A stretch of 64,000 nucleotides of DNA from Daedaleopsis sinensis (GCA_033807695.1 CM066308.1:248001-312000), one strand, 5' to 3'; shown: positions 30,762 to 41,321, counted from the stretch's first letter. The notes: generated by a model from the letters alone, not told the origin. Numbers and translations are program-made.

Positions 30762-32245
30762 ATTCCATCAGGGAAAAAATACATGGCTCGGGAGCCCTAT
30801 CGAGACTCGCGAGACGGGAGAGTTCCCGACACAAGTCCCCCTTTCGGGAGTACTCGATAGCCGCCCCTAGCGTCTCTCGAGTACTCGCGAGACCTCGATA
30901 GCTGTGGTACGTGACTTGAGAGATCTTCATAGACACATATAGCATCCTGATTTCACCTCATATTGCACACATTTCTTATAGGAAACAACCAATAGTATTC
31001 GAAACGAAGTACAGTACATAGCACAGACCAGCTACAAGAAGCTAATAGTACTATAGTAGTAGATAATCCTATACGGTGCTGGCATCGGCCACCAGACAAA
31101 AGTGCAGCACGGCGGCGGCGACGACCATGAATACCTTGCAAAGGGGCCGTCGGACACTCAGGCGGCGAGGTCGTCAATGGTCAGCATGTGCTCGGACATG
31201 CACAGGCTCACTGAGGGAGAGCCCGGGAGGGTGGTACGAGAAAGGTGCACAGCTCAATTCACAAGGAGCGGGGGGTGAAAGCGTCCAGATCTACGATAGA
31301 AGCGTACCTCGGTTGTCAGCTCATTGTCACGGTAGTGATACGCAATGGGAGAGACATACTCACAGCCATCAGCACACCGGACGACCATGCACTGGTGTGT
31401 AGATGAGCGTGAAGTGCCATGAATATACCAACTATGTGTCAATGTAGATCTCACGAACGATTAGTCACTTACTTACCGGTATCAGCATAGCCTTGGACTT
31501 AGCTCTGTGGTAAGCTTCCTCATGAGGAGCGCAGAACGACGGTGGGGGTGAACAGATCCCATTGTTGGGGGCCGGGGTCGCCAGAGCTGTAAGAACGGTA
31601 GTGACCGCAGTGTTGTGGAGTCATGCTCATCACAATACCATGAAAAGACTCACCGGCCTCTATCAGTAGAGACAGCCTCCATTGAGCCTACAAGATCCCG
31701 ATGCCTTGAGGACTAGCTCTGTCGTCGTGAACATGTATTAGTAGTTGATCTTGTAGCCAGAAGAGTAGCCCAGCGAAGGCGAGTGCCGGGACCAACATTC
31801 TTGAAGGTTTACCTGGCTTCAACGAGGGGAAAACAGTCGTATAAGCACGGGATGAGAGGGTGGAGGTCGGGCAGGGGTCGGAAGGAGGAGGGAAGGAGCG
31901 AGAGACACCGTGGACTGCCAGCGCAGCGTGCCAGATCATTGGTTGATGACATCAAGCGCTGAGTTTAGGGCAGGTGGCATGTCACTTCAGCATTTTCTCG
32001 TTGCATCATCTGTTCTTGTAGGCCTTCCCAAACGAGTTACGACTTACCATCACAGTTTAGGCCTTGTAGACAGATATATTATGACTGAATGACCATCTGA
32101 GTGACATTTTAACATGTTACCCGTGTCTGTTTTTTTCCATCTAACTCACGAGTACTATCGAGTACTCTCGAGACGTAGTGGCGTCTCTCACGACTCGGGA
32201 GCGCGAGTGGCGTCTATCGAGTTTTTGGTTTTTCCTGATGTCGGT
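30762..32245. mobile_element. Possible non-autonomous DNA element with palindrome-rich ends
   Basis: The left end starts CATCAGGGAAAAAA (30765) and the right end finishes TTTTTCCTGATG (32244) in inverted orientation. Just inside each end lies a 100-140 bp zone dense in GAGTACTC, CTCGATAG and TCTCGAG palindromic words (30790-30905; 32145-32225). Apart from these, the arms align poorly. No clear target duplication longer than 2 bp is visible. Inside, the minus strand shows possible small spliced exons (for example CMVVRCADGCEYVSPIAYHY at about 31300-31400, followed by a GTACGC donor) that I could not assemble. A gene with unusual flanks is the alternative. Confidence 0.35.
31254..31400 (-). CDS. 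Possible exon of an unresolved minus-strand gene
   Basis: The stretch CMVVRCADGCEYVSPIAYHY followed by RDNELTTE has natural amino-acid composition, is preceded by an ACACCAG acceptor and ends at GAG|GTACGC. Neighbouring segments at about 31500-31590 (PNNGICSPPPSFCAPHEEAY) and 31880-31939 also look exon-like. Phases between them do not join cleanly in my hands, so no start, stop or product is claimed. Confidence 0.25.
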   Translation of the reverse strand, partial: THQCMVVRCADGCEYVSPIAYHYRDNELTTEVRFYRRSGRFHPPLLVN

Positions 32246-32579
32246 GAGCTTCGCATACTCACGATAGGGTTCGTCCGAGTCGGACGGAACGTCGGTAGCT
32301 GCCAGGCCCTGTGCGAAGCGGCGCTTCGAGGGGGGAGGAGCGAGGCAAACTTGTTGAAGGACGATGAGTCGAGGAGAGAGAAGAGCGTTATAAGGGCTAG
32401 AGCTTTGACTGGGAAGCTCTGTCTATCTGATCGGGGCCTGCATTGGCTCCCGCATTACCCTGTGACATATAGGCCGCTCAGGGTTTCGAATTTAAGTGCG
32501 AGGAGCTCACTCGAAGTTGGACTTGCGCTCACTGCCAGTGCCACGTTCGAATGGCAGCATGACTCGGAGTTCTCGTGAA

Positions 32580-32800
32580 GATGGTGGGCGAGAGAAAGCG
32601 GTGACGAGCAGGTATATTTTGTAGCAAATGTAGATGAAACTGCGTGTCACACTCCGAGGTTTGTCGCGAGACCCCTGCATGCAACATTTGCTGCAGCCTG
32701 CTGCGTATGAAAGGAGAAAGCAAGCTGTTGCGGCTGCAGATCACCACCTCTATCGGCCCGCAGTCCCGGTGTATCGTGGTTAGGGTGTCCTTTGGAGGAT
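32580..32800 (-). pseudogene. RGG-2H copy 6, promoter-only remnant
   Basis: Only the upstream region of an RGG-2H gene is left, readable by comparison with 23160-23400: GGTATATTTTGTAGCAAATG, an inverted repeat (32621-32631 and 32684-32694), GCAAGCTG and TCGGCCCGCAGTCC, then GTGGTTAGGG. The coding part would begin near 32570 but is absent. It sits divergently upstream of WAE-NWY copy 8, so it marks a sixth module. Confidence 0.6.
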
Positions 32801-33174
32801 CAGCGGCTAGTGCTCATTCTGACTTGCACGAACTTGTCGACCTCCCTCATCAACTGCTCCGGTTGTATCAATTATTCTGGCTAAACGTCACGACCGTACT
32901 ACAGATGCGTGTCGGCGTTCTCGGATAGATCAGATATTCATCCTAGGCACCCACAGGGGCTTATGACGCCTGAAAGCAACACGGAGTAAGTGCGTTCTGA
33001 ATACGCGACAGCGAATTGTTTCCCGATGCTCACCGGTATCCGTTTGGTAGATAGAACAAAAGAAATGCAATGCCGCCGGCACTTGAGCGCCCAAATCCAC
33101 AACTCAAACCAGACCGTCATTCTGCCGTCTTCCCACCTCTGTCCCACCATCGCCGTACATCTACATCTGTCGCT

Positions 33175-33654
33175 ATGGTCTCCCACACTCACTCTCCTCC
33201 GTTGAAATCATCTCGTCCTTCGAAATCATCTCGTCGCTCCCCCAAGAGGACAGCGATCCCCCAAGGACCAAAAGTGACTCGTGCCTTCGGGTACCTCCTC
33301 TACCCCGACACCCTCATGATGTGGGCGGAGCACTACTACGAGAGGACACATGGCAAGAAGGTGTCTTCACTTCCGCCAGATCAACGCGAGCATGCTCTCG
33401 AATTGATGCTTCACGCAACCATCGAAATGCTCCCCATCAAGGTTTACTCTCAACTCCCTGGCCTTCCTCGGCTGCAACGTCGCGTCATCCTCATGGACTA
33501 TACTACGGGGACGTACCTGTTCGTCCTCCAGGACAACAGCTCCGCAGCAGCGTTGAATTCGCACATCGACGAAGAAGACTTGGTCAAGATGGCGGAGGTC
33601 TTGAAGATCACAGACCAGAAACCAAACTGGTATCACGTCACAAGACAATGCTAG
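33175..33654 (+). CDS. WAE-NWY family protein, copy 8
   Basis: A 159-residue intact ORF, the longest because the Ser-rich leader holds a duplicated SSRPSKSS-like piece (MVSHTHSPPLKSSRPSKSSR). The body reads RAFGYLLYPDTLMMWAEHYY and LPGLPRLQRRVILMDYTTGT; the C-terminus is KITDQKPNWYHVTRQC. The upstream block is at about 33047-33115. The RGG-2H partner is reduced to its promoter, while DUSP remnant d follows on the same strand. Function unknown. Confidence 0.75.
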   Translation: MVSHTHSPPLKSSRPSKSSRRSPKRTAIPQGPKVTRAFGYLLYPDTLMMWAEHYYERTHGKKVSSLPPDQREHALELMLHATIEMLPIKVYSQLPGLPRLQRRVILMDYTTGTYLFVLQDNSSAAALNSHIDEEDLVKMAEVLKITDQKPNWYHVTRQC

Positions 33655-34089
33655 TATGTATGTTTGTCATGTCGCCCACTCCTATTGCCCGTTTGACCTC
33701 AATCCATTCGATAGGTCTCCCTTGACCGTCTGGTGGCTCAGTCGCTCGGTGTGCGTAAGACGCAGTCACTGCCTCACGTATGTGTGCCTCGCTGTCTGAT
33801 TGAACTTGACTGATTCGGTGACAGACTCTCAAGGCCCCACATTTACCGACTTGTTTCGCCTCTCCTTCTGATTCTTCACCCGTCACTCTGTGTCATATTT
33901 AAGAAATGTATCGTATGTATATTGCCTTGAATCACGATACCACTTCGAGCTAAGTATATCCCCCGACTTGTAGTAGAACGACTTGACGAGTTTCACAGAC
34001 AGAACCCAACAAACGTCTCTGCGCTATGTGCTGCCAATCGGGTTGACCGTCGTGTCACCACCACCCCTGTGGTTCTAACCTTCTCCTCC

Positions 34090-34625
34090 TATCATGCCCC
34101 GGCCCTCGCCCTACGCATCCTCAGAGATCACACCACGTCTCTGGCTCTCCCGCGTCCGCCGGTCGTGAGCGCAAAGCACTGGCAGCTCCCCCTCTGTATA
34201 TCATCACGATCTCGCTCCCTCCCTTGGTCAGTACAACATACCTTCACCGTGCTCCGAGTGACACTTAGCACTCGGGCCCTCTCCGTAGACCCAGCCTTCA
34301 AAGCTATCAGAGCCTACGAGTCCGCGCGTCCGAGTGCAACTTGCAGTCGCCCACTGAACCTCCCTGTCGCGCTATGTATTGTCAAGCTTGAGTGTCCCGT
34401 CACCACTGCTCCCTATCTATCTAACCGCCTTCTCCTCTAGCACTCCCATCATGCTCGCCTCGCTCCGAACTCGGCGCGTTCACGTCCACGTCCGCATCTG
34501 AGTCGCAGTCAACTGAGCTGCAGAGGGCCCTCCACATCCCGCTGCAAGACGTCATGGCGGACGCGAATATTATCCAGCACTTCGACACGACGACCGCGAC
34601 GTCGTCCTGGTGAGTCCGAAAGCAT
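34090..34625 (+). pseudogene. DUSP remnant d (two N-terminal pieces, no catalytic exon)
   Basis: Near 34110 the sequence SSEITPRLWLSRVRRS is readable before a stop. A second piece starts at 34440 (STPIMLASLR) and continues with ESQSTEL and LHIPLQDVMADANIIQHFD, ending at a GTCCTG|GTGAGT donor-like site. Both match exon 1 of the intact DUSP, so the N-terminal part is present twice or was rearranged. The catalytic exon is absent. Confidence 0.6.
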
Positions 34626-35197
34626 CATTCTTTCAGAGGCGCAAACGTACTGACACTGCTCGCCGCAGTGTAGCTCGTCGCAGGTTCATTAAGGCAAGGG
34701 CCAGTATGTAGGGTATTTAAAGCGCAGTAGTACAAGGTAGAACCGTAGGAGGAGCACATCCGAGTATGTCTGTGACGACAATCCTGTGTCAGCTTCGTCA
34801 TCCTGGATGCCACAATCCAAATGTGCCCTCAGGGTGATAATTTTGTAAACTATGGAAGTTGGTCCAGACGAGAATCATCGTCGTTGTCGTTCAATCGCCG
34901 CGTCGCTTCACCTGCACGAGTCGCAAGTGAGTGTGTATACGAATCGTACCAGAACCAAATGCACAGCTGCACCGAAATTTCGCTGGTATACATCTCGAGC
35001 TGACGCGTCTCTCGACGATACCTTCACTCCCGATCCTCGCATCATCGTGAAAAGTTGATTACTGTCCAACATACAAGGTATAGAACTCATTCAATCGCCG
35101 CAACACAGGTTGTCTCGTACAATACCGTACTCTACATCTGCCAACTTCCGAGCTCAATCTCCGATACAGGCTGAAGCATGTACATACACTACACCAG
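34626..35197. other. Intergenic, no gene recognised
   Basis: Between DUSP remnant d and the 3' end of the MULE-split host gene. Nothing recognised. Confidence 0.5.
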
Positions 35198-36165
35198 CTA
35201 ATACTTCCTATTCTTCCTGCTGGGGCCGTCCGCACTCGGACCAGCAGAAGGTTCGGCAGCGACAGCCTTACCCTTCTTCCTGCCGCCGTTGGCAGCCTGA
35301 GAAGGCTCGACAGCAACTGCCTTCCCCTTCTTCTTGCGGCGGTCCGTAGTAGAACCAGCAGAAGGTTCGACAGCGACTGCCTTCCCCGTCCGTCGTGGGT
35401 TCCGACGTGGAGCCGGTCGAACTGCAGGTTCAGGCCCACCTGATGGCCCGGGCTCGGGATGCGCAGGCGGCCCTTCTGCCTTCCGCTGGAGATTGCGACG
35501 GGCCCGAGTCGGTGGAGCTGCAGGTTCGGGATCGACCGTTGACGGCCCGGGTGCTGCAGGTGCGCCTTCCGAAGTGGCAGACGGAGGTGACTTGAAGTAC
35601 GGGTAGTCTTCAACGTGCGCCTCCAGAATCGGGATCAGAGCGTCCTCTCGGAGCCTGTTCCACTCTGCGTCGGACTCAGGTGTCCCGAGGTAGAAGGTGC
35701 GTACGCCGAACTTCCTCCCCACTCGAATCAAATAATCGCTGACGGGCCCCACCACAGGCTTCGTGAGCCCACCCTCTTGCCATGCCACAATCACCTCGTA
35801 CGACGGCACCTCGTGGCGGTCAAATTTGGCCCATTTCCAATGATTGCCGACTGCGGCGACCGCGATAACGGACGACGCGCATAAATCGCGTTCGAAGTGA
35901 AACGCGAGGTAGCCTGCCAAGTCGCGCTGTGCCTCGACGAAGCTCGATTTCAGTTCTTTCTCGAACGCCTCCCCAAGCAGGCATCGACTTATTGCTCGTT
36001 TCCCTTCCATAAAGAGGGGGAAGCATTGATGCTGCGTCTGCATACAAAGCCTGTTCAACCAGGCAATGACTGCCGCTGGATCGTCGGGTCGCGGCACATC
36101 GACGGTCACGATATGGCAAACCACACCATCAGGAAACACGTCTAGCACGTTGCTTCCCGGAACAG
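35198..36165 (-). pseudogene. 3' part of MULE-split host gene (unrecognised protein)
   Basis: This is the second half of the last exon of a gene whose 5' part is at 40158-41268. Read without the transposon and one target-site copy, the frame runs through: PLSTATNK then TVPGSNVLDVFPDGVVCHIV. The whole gene would have 602 codons in five exons. This part has a central domain (VAAVGNHWKWAKF, YEVIVAWQEGG, RKFGVRTFYLGTPESDAEW) that I cannot assign. It ends in a low-complexity tail with three copies of a KKGKAVAVEPS-like repeat, strongly basic and possibly a nuclear-localisation tail. The ORF remains open to its stop at 35198, so the disruption is probably recent. Confidence 0.65.
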
Positions 36166-36176
36166 TCTTGTTTGTA
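36166..36176. repeat. Left target-site duplication of the MULE
   Basis: TCTTGTTTGTA immediately outside the left terminal inverted repeat; identical to 40158-40168. Confidence 0.9.
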
Positions 36177-36305
36177 GTGAATGCAATTCACCCAGCACGA
36201 TGCGACGCGAGGCGCCCGTCAGACGCTCGCACCTTCCATATCAAGCAAGCATACGAGACATCATTTATTACTAGCCGTTAACTACCATTATAATATCTGT
36301 TTGAC
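36177..36305 (+). repeat. MULE left terminal inverted repeat
   Basis: Begins GTGAATGCAATTCACCCAGC and runs through a GCGAGGCGCCCGTCAGACGC stretch to TAATATCTGTTT. It is the reverse complement of the right end with few differences, mostly around 36270-36290. Confidence 0.85.
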
Positions 36306-36370
36306 AGGCACGGTGTTCTATTGCAGGAGGGACAATTGTATCAGCCTATCAGATACAAGGTCTTATACTA

Positions 36371-39300
36371 TCAGCGTGATGAGGACGACGATGGCGCGCC
36401 CGGAGGATTAGTCGCCGGCGCTAAGTCAGTGACAGCCTGCGAACGAGATGTACCCTGTCGCTGCTGGTACCCCATGGTGTTCCGAGAGCGACGTTGCCCC
36501 GTACGGTCACCGGGGTGTGGCCACGTCGTCTCTCGACGCCGCCCAGTCTTTTCTACATGTCTGATATCCTGGACAAACTCGCTGACATCCCTTCCGATGT
36601 TTCTGTCCACCATGCTAGAGATCCAGATCGAGTTACCGCACGGTATTTGCGACTCGATGATATCGGCGGCCTCTCTAAGCTCTTCAGCACGTCGCTTTAG
36701 CTGCCGGGTCTTCAGCTCAACCTGTGACAACACACTCCGGTCAGGCTCATGACACAAGATGACTCCAACTCCGATGCCATAGTACTAGCAGTACCACACA
36801 CGTACCTGGTCCTCATCATCTCCACTATCACCACCAGTGGAGTAGGCCAAAGGCGACGACGAGCGCCGGTCGTCGTGCTCACTGAGAGCTACAGAGACAG
36901 CCCGGCTACTGGATGCCCGCTTTCTCTTCAGAGACTTCAACACTCCGCCTTCAAGGTCATCCCATCCCCCGGTGTACAAGCTCAGCTTCGTCTTGTCACC
37001 AAGCCAAACGTGGTCGTCGCCATCGGAAATTGCACCATCGTTGGGGTCGTCGAAGGTAGCTTGAACCTGGGTAGGATCGTTCTGATCCTTGAGGGCAGGG
37101 TGACGGTAGATGGGGAGGGTTCGACGACGATAGACTTGCTGCCAGAAGCTCGAAGGTATGGGCCCAACAGCTTGGACAAGGTGTTTGCAGAGATGGTGAG
37201 GATGGTATTTCTGTGCTCCACAGTTGCAGGTCCATGTTTTGACATCGGTCTCATAGACCCTTGTGCTCACAGCTGTGTGTGCGAGTTTCGCCCATGCCGT
37301 CTTGAAATAGCGTTGGTAGGTCGTAAGTGGTCGTGACCGGCCTAGGCGATATGTATCCTCAAGCATGTCTGCGCGCACCAGGTAACCGGGTGTGACCCGG
37401 TGTATCAAGATGTAGGTGAGTTGGTCGAGGCGAGGACGAAGGAGATGATGGAGGTGATCGCCTTTTAATTGTTGCCAGAATTTCTCGACAGTCATGGTTG
37501 TACGCAGACGTGAGATCCGTGTAGGAGACGTCGAACGAGCCCAGAGGGACCACTTGTTTGGCGAGTACCAGGACGTCCAGATATAGCCCCAGACTTCCGC
37601 AAGACCACGGGTACGACAGAACATATACATCTCAAAGACGGCGTTGCGACGAATTGATTCTGGGCTGTGAGAGTCGGTCACGGAGTGTGTAGAGGGTGGC
37701 TGAGATGCTACAGCTGTAGTCTGAGAGGCGGGTGGAGTGTCCTGTTCAGGAAACAGCGGGTGCAGGCAGAAGTGCTTGGTGAAAAGGATGAGGATCTGCT
37801 TTCGATGTGGGGCTGGGCAGAAAGTGTACTCGGGGTCAAGTGAGCGAACCTCGCCGTCTTCGAAAAGCCAGTCGGGACCGTCTTCAGCATCAGGGTCATC
37901 AGCCGAGGCCGCTTCGAGGCGCTCCCTGAGGTCCTCGTTATCAAGAGTCTCTCCGTCCTCGAGTGCACTACCTGATGGCACACTCTCGTCGTTGCTCATG
38001 AGCGCAGGATCTACGGGGATGTCGTCATTTGGATGGAGGGGGATCAATGAGCCATTGAAGCGCAGGCGGATCGTCGGGATGGCGTGAGGAGCTACTACAA
38101 ATGTCGGTGCACTCTATAGCAGCAATATTAACGTACAAGTTCCACAGATATTGATGACAAGCACTCACCTGGCTCTGCCGTTGCTGAATGGGTACAAACA
38201 GAGTGTCGATCCAGGAGAACTCGGAATGTGCTTCTTCGGCATGGTATTGCGCAGGAGTGCGTCGCAAAATGGAGAGACGGGTCTTCAAAGCTCGTAGACA
38301 GTGCCAGTAGCAGAGCTGATGCTTCGCATCAGGGTACACTGTGCGGAACGCATTGATCTCGGACCAGTCCTTATCGGTCAGCGTGAACAAGGCGGTGATA
38401 TTCCATTTATCACGGACTGCTGTCAGGAAACGGGTGAGGTACCGTTCTTTACCGCCTGCTTCGCCGCCCTCAGAGCGGAGCATCAGATATCCAAGGGGTA
38501 GTCCAGAGCCATAGACCTCTCCCAGCAGAGCAAAGAGCTCGACGCGCGAGCCGTTTGTATTCCCTAAGACAACATGTAATATTTCGTGAGTCACCTGTCT
38601 CTACATGCACCGCAGCGGTCAAGAGTACAACTGCATGAAAGCGAAAATGAATTTATATTTAAGAAAGTACGTACATGCGGAATCCAAAGCTAACTCACGT
38701 ATGCGCCCGCCCCACTTCTGAATGATCTGCGGAAGGGCAAACGCAATAGCCAAGAAGCCATCCTCTTCCAGCAATGGGATCGTCTCCACAATGCAGAGTG
38801 TCGACGTTGGGCCCTCGGACTTGGATCGAGCCTCTTCGAGCAGTAGCCTAGCAGACTTGCTCTCTTCTTCGTCACGTCTCCACTTGGTTCGATCTTGCTG
38901 TGCCCAGCGAGCATAGATTGCTTTTCGTGTGAAGAGCGGTCGGGGATGCAAGGTCAGCACCTCGGCCCAGATCTAAATATATCAATATGTCAACGGAGCG
39001 CACATCCTAATATCCAGAATAAGCAAGAGACTTACCTGGCTCACTGTCTTATCCCCACAGTCCTCCACTAGCTTAACAACGTCTGCCGGAAGGTCGATTG
39101 GGCAGTACGCAATATGACCACATTGGTGCCGGATTTTGACCATCACTGTGTCGGAGTTCTCGGAGACGCAGATGGACAGCCATCCATCGCACTCGAACGT
39201 GTCCATGGCCTCCTTGTCGCGATGTTTACCAGGGTCTGCAGCCTTCCGGGGAGCCTTTTGACGCTTCGCATACTGCGCACAGTGATACATATATGTTGTA

Positions 39301-39884
39301 GAGGTGTATCTTGTGGTCACACTTGCATGGTGACTATGGTAGCTGACGGACCCTCTTGATTGGCCCTGCTCGGAAGACTGAATAGACATGAACACTTACA
39401 TAAATCTATAGTCCACCTTCTCCCAAATCCGATGTGCCAACGTGTTTGCACGAGCCTTGAGCTCACCCTGAATCTCCGGAATTGATACTCGTGCTTCAAG
39501 TTCGAAGATATGCGGCTGATTTTGTAAGAAGCCGAGGAATGTCGAGAGAGCCATGGTGTCGGAAGATGTGAGAGAATCCGCTGCGGGCCCAGGTTGATTC
39601 CGCGCTCGATCGGACATCTCGTTCCCAGCCTCGCCTTCTCCGCTCTTCCTAGCTTTTGAATTTATCCGCCACTGTCGCTTGGCCTCGGTACAGTCCGCGC
39701 ATGTTGTGGTGTGATCGACGTGCGCGCCGCTCCCCCTGACTTTGAGCGGAAAACTTGACAAGGGAAGCGTCAGTTTGCAATGACGGCATTTCTCGGTCTT
39801 CTCAGGTTCTGTTCCAGTCCCGGTGTTCGCGAGGCCGCCGGCAGAAGCCCTAGCAGAAAAGGAAGCGGCGCTAGCGGTGTCCAT
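36371..39884 (-). CDS. MULE transposase with SWIM zinc finger
   Basis: Spliced minus-strand gene starting at ATG 39884. The N-terminal segment (39884 to about 39410) has a CxxC-type finger KCRHCKLTLPLSSFPLK. The next (about 39395-39042) has YHCAQYAKRQKAP and DTFECDGWL, the usual MULE N-terminal DNA-binding region. 38960-38690 holds DGFLAIAFALPQIIQKWGGR. 38594-38150 holds the catalytic-core part FTLTDKDWSEINAFRTVYPD and HQLCYWHCLRALKTRL. 38047 to about 36806 holds the SWIM finger WTCNCGAQKYHPHHLCKHL. A final exon (about 36714-36371) adds a KTRQLKRRAEELREAAD coiled coil. Exon junctions, especially near 39400, are approximate, and one phase did not join cleanly; a frameshift there cannot be excluded. 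The transposase catalyses cut-and-paste movement of the element. Confidence 0.75.
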
Positions 39885-40029
39885 AACCAGTAGAGAGGAT
39901 ACTCAGCGGAGGATAGACATACAAACACGATCCCTAGGCTGCAACACCTCCGAAAAGCGTGAAGTTTGCCGTCACGTGTAGTACAACCCATCCCGAGCCT
40001 CAGAAAACATATAATTCATGTGGTAGGAC

Positions 40030-40157
40030 GAAAACAGATATTATAATGGTACTTAAACGTGAGAAATAAATGATGTCTCGTATGCTTGCTTGATATGGAA
40101 GGTGCGAGCGTCTGACGGGCGCCTCGCGTCGCATCGTGCTGGGTGAATTGCATTCAC
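40030..40157 (-). repeat. MULE right terminal inverted repeat
   Basis: Mirror of 36177-36305, ending GGGTGAATTGCATTCAC at 40157. Confidence 0.85.
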
Positions 40158-40168
40158 TCTTGTTTGTA
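40158..40168. repeat. Right target-site duplication of the MULE
   Basis: TCTTGTTTGTA, identical to 36166-36176. It also forms part of the host coding exon (codons for T-N-K). Confidence 0.9.
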
Positions 40169-41268
40169 GCCGTAGACAGTGGATCTGGATCTAGAATGTC
40201 ATCGTTACGCATGATCTATCTGAGCACAAACAATCTTGCTCACCTTTCTGCTCGTAGGACTCATTTGCAGTGGCGTTGCGTGAGATGATAGCGTCCTCGG
40301 AGTCTTGTTGTCCTAGTCCAGTATCGCTCTGAGCATCAATTATAACTGTGTTGCCACCACAAGTCAGCGAAAATGAGTTGACGCGCTGACTAGTCACCGC
40401 TGCGTGTACCACCAACCTTTGTCTCCTTGAGGAGCAATCTCGGGGTCGTTTCGAGGTTCAGGCTGAGCTTCAGAACCCACATACAATGGCGGTTTCGTGA
40501 TAGGTTTGAAGGTTGGGCTCCCGCGAGGCACTAGTGTCACACGTGCCAAGTTCGCTGCTGAGATGCTAGCACCAGTTTCGTTGCTCGGGCCAGCCACGGG
40601 AGTCATACTCCGTCTGGTAGAGCTTCCAGCGGATCCGTCACTAACCACCTCTAAAAATATTTGAGTATCACATCAGACAGCGCCATAGATACACTACCCA
40701 TGTGGAAGAAAGAGTACTGACCTGTCGGCGGATTTGACACCGCTGCAGCCTGTTGGATCGCCGCGTCGGCAAAGGCCACCTGATAGCGTTTCATCGCTTG
40801 ACGGACAGCGTCGGACTTCTTGATGCGAGAAGATCTCCGGAGACCAGACTCGAGATGTTCCGCTGGTGACATGCATGATACGATATGGTGCATGAGAACC
40901 AGAAAGGGAAATTTAGGGATGGACAGGCTGTTCCACTCACTCGGAACTAATAGCTCGTTATTTACGCTGTCTTCATCATCGCTGTAGCCGTCAGGATAGG
41001 CCGCACGCTTTTCCGCTGTGTCTTGAATATCCACGTCGGGATCGAACTTGTCCTTCGAGATCCAGATGTTATGCTGCTGGCGCGCGGTCATGGTGCCGCC
41101 GACTGAAGGGACGATGTCGACCAGGGCGTTAAGTGTGTCGATGTACGCAGAGTAGTGTGGATTTTCGAGGTTGCGCGAGTTGTATTTTGTAGAGTATGCT
41201 GTGGTTACGAGGTTTTTGATGCGACGAGTGGACTCGAAGGGTTCGAGCGCCACCTTGGGTAGTGGCAT
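40158..41268 (-). pseudogene. 5' part of MULE-split host gene (unrecognised protein)
   Basis: Exons 41268-40941, 40862-40722, 40650-40417, 40345-40244 and 40190-40158 have consistent phase and continue in frame at 36165 once the MULE is removed. The start MPLPKVALEPFESTRRIKNL is followed by a globular part (YSAYIDTLNALVDIVPSVGG, WISKDKFDPDVDIQ). A basic patch comes next (GLRRSSRIKKSDAVRQAMKR), then Ser/Pro-rich linkers. No family recognised. With the transposon in place, translation of the last exon runs into the terminal inverted repeat and stops, yielding a truncated protein of about 300 residues. The promoter faces WAE-NWY copy 9, 313 bp away. Confidence 0.65.
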
Positions 41269-41321
41269 GACGCTTGAGAGTGCGCGTCGGACAGAGGAAG
41301 AAGACTTACGCGACCCATCTA

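Larger units (their letters stand above)
36177..40157 (-). mobile_element. MULE (Mutator-like) DNA transposon, apparently complete
   Basis: A 3,981 bp element bounded by terminal inverted repeats of about 125 bp that look nearly identical by eye, and by a perfect 11 bp direct repeat, the length typical of Mutator-like elements (9-11 bp). It carries one transposase gene reading leftwards. It lies inside a protein-coding exon of the host gene, which can be rejoined in frame by removing the element and one target copy. Identical target duplications, near-identical ends and largely open transposase exons point to a recent insertion. Confidence 0.9.

Noticed and set aside
36166..40168. Helitron or retroelement instead of MULE
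   Set aside because: Long terminal inverted repeats, an 11 bp target duplication and SWIM/MULE transposase motifs fit only a Mutator-like element.
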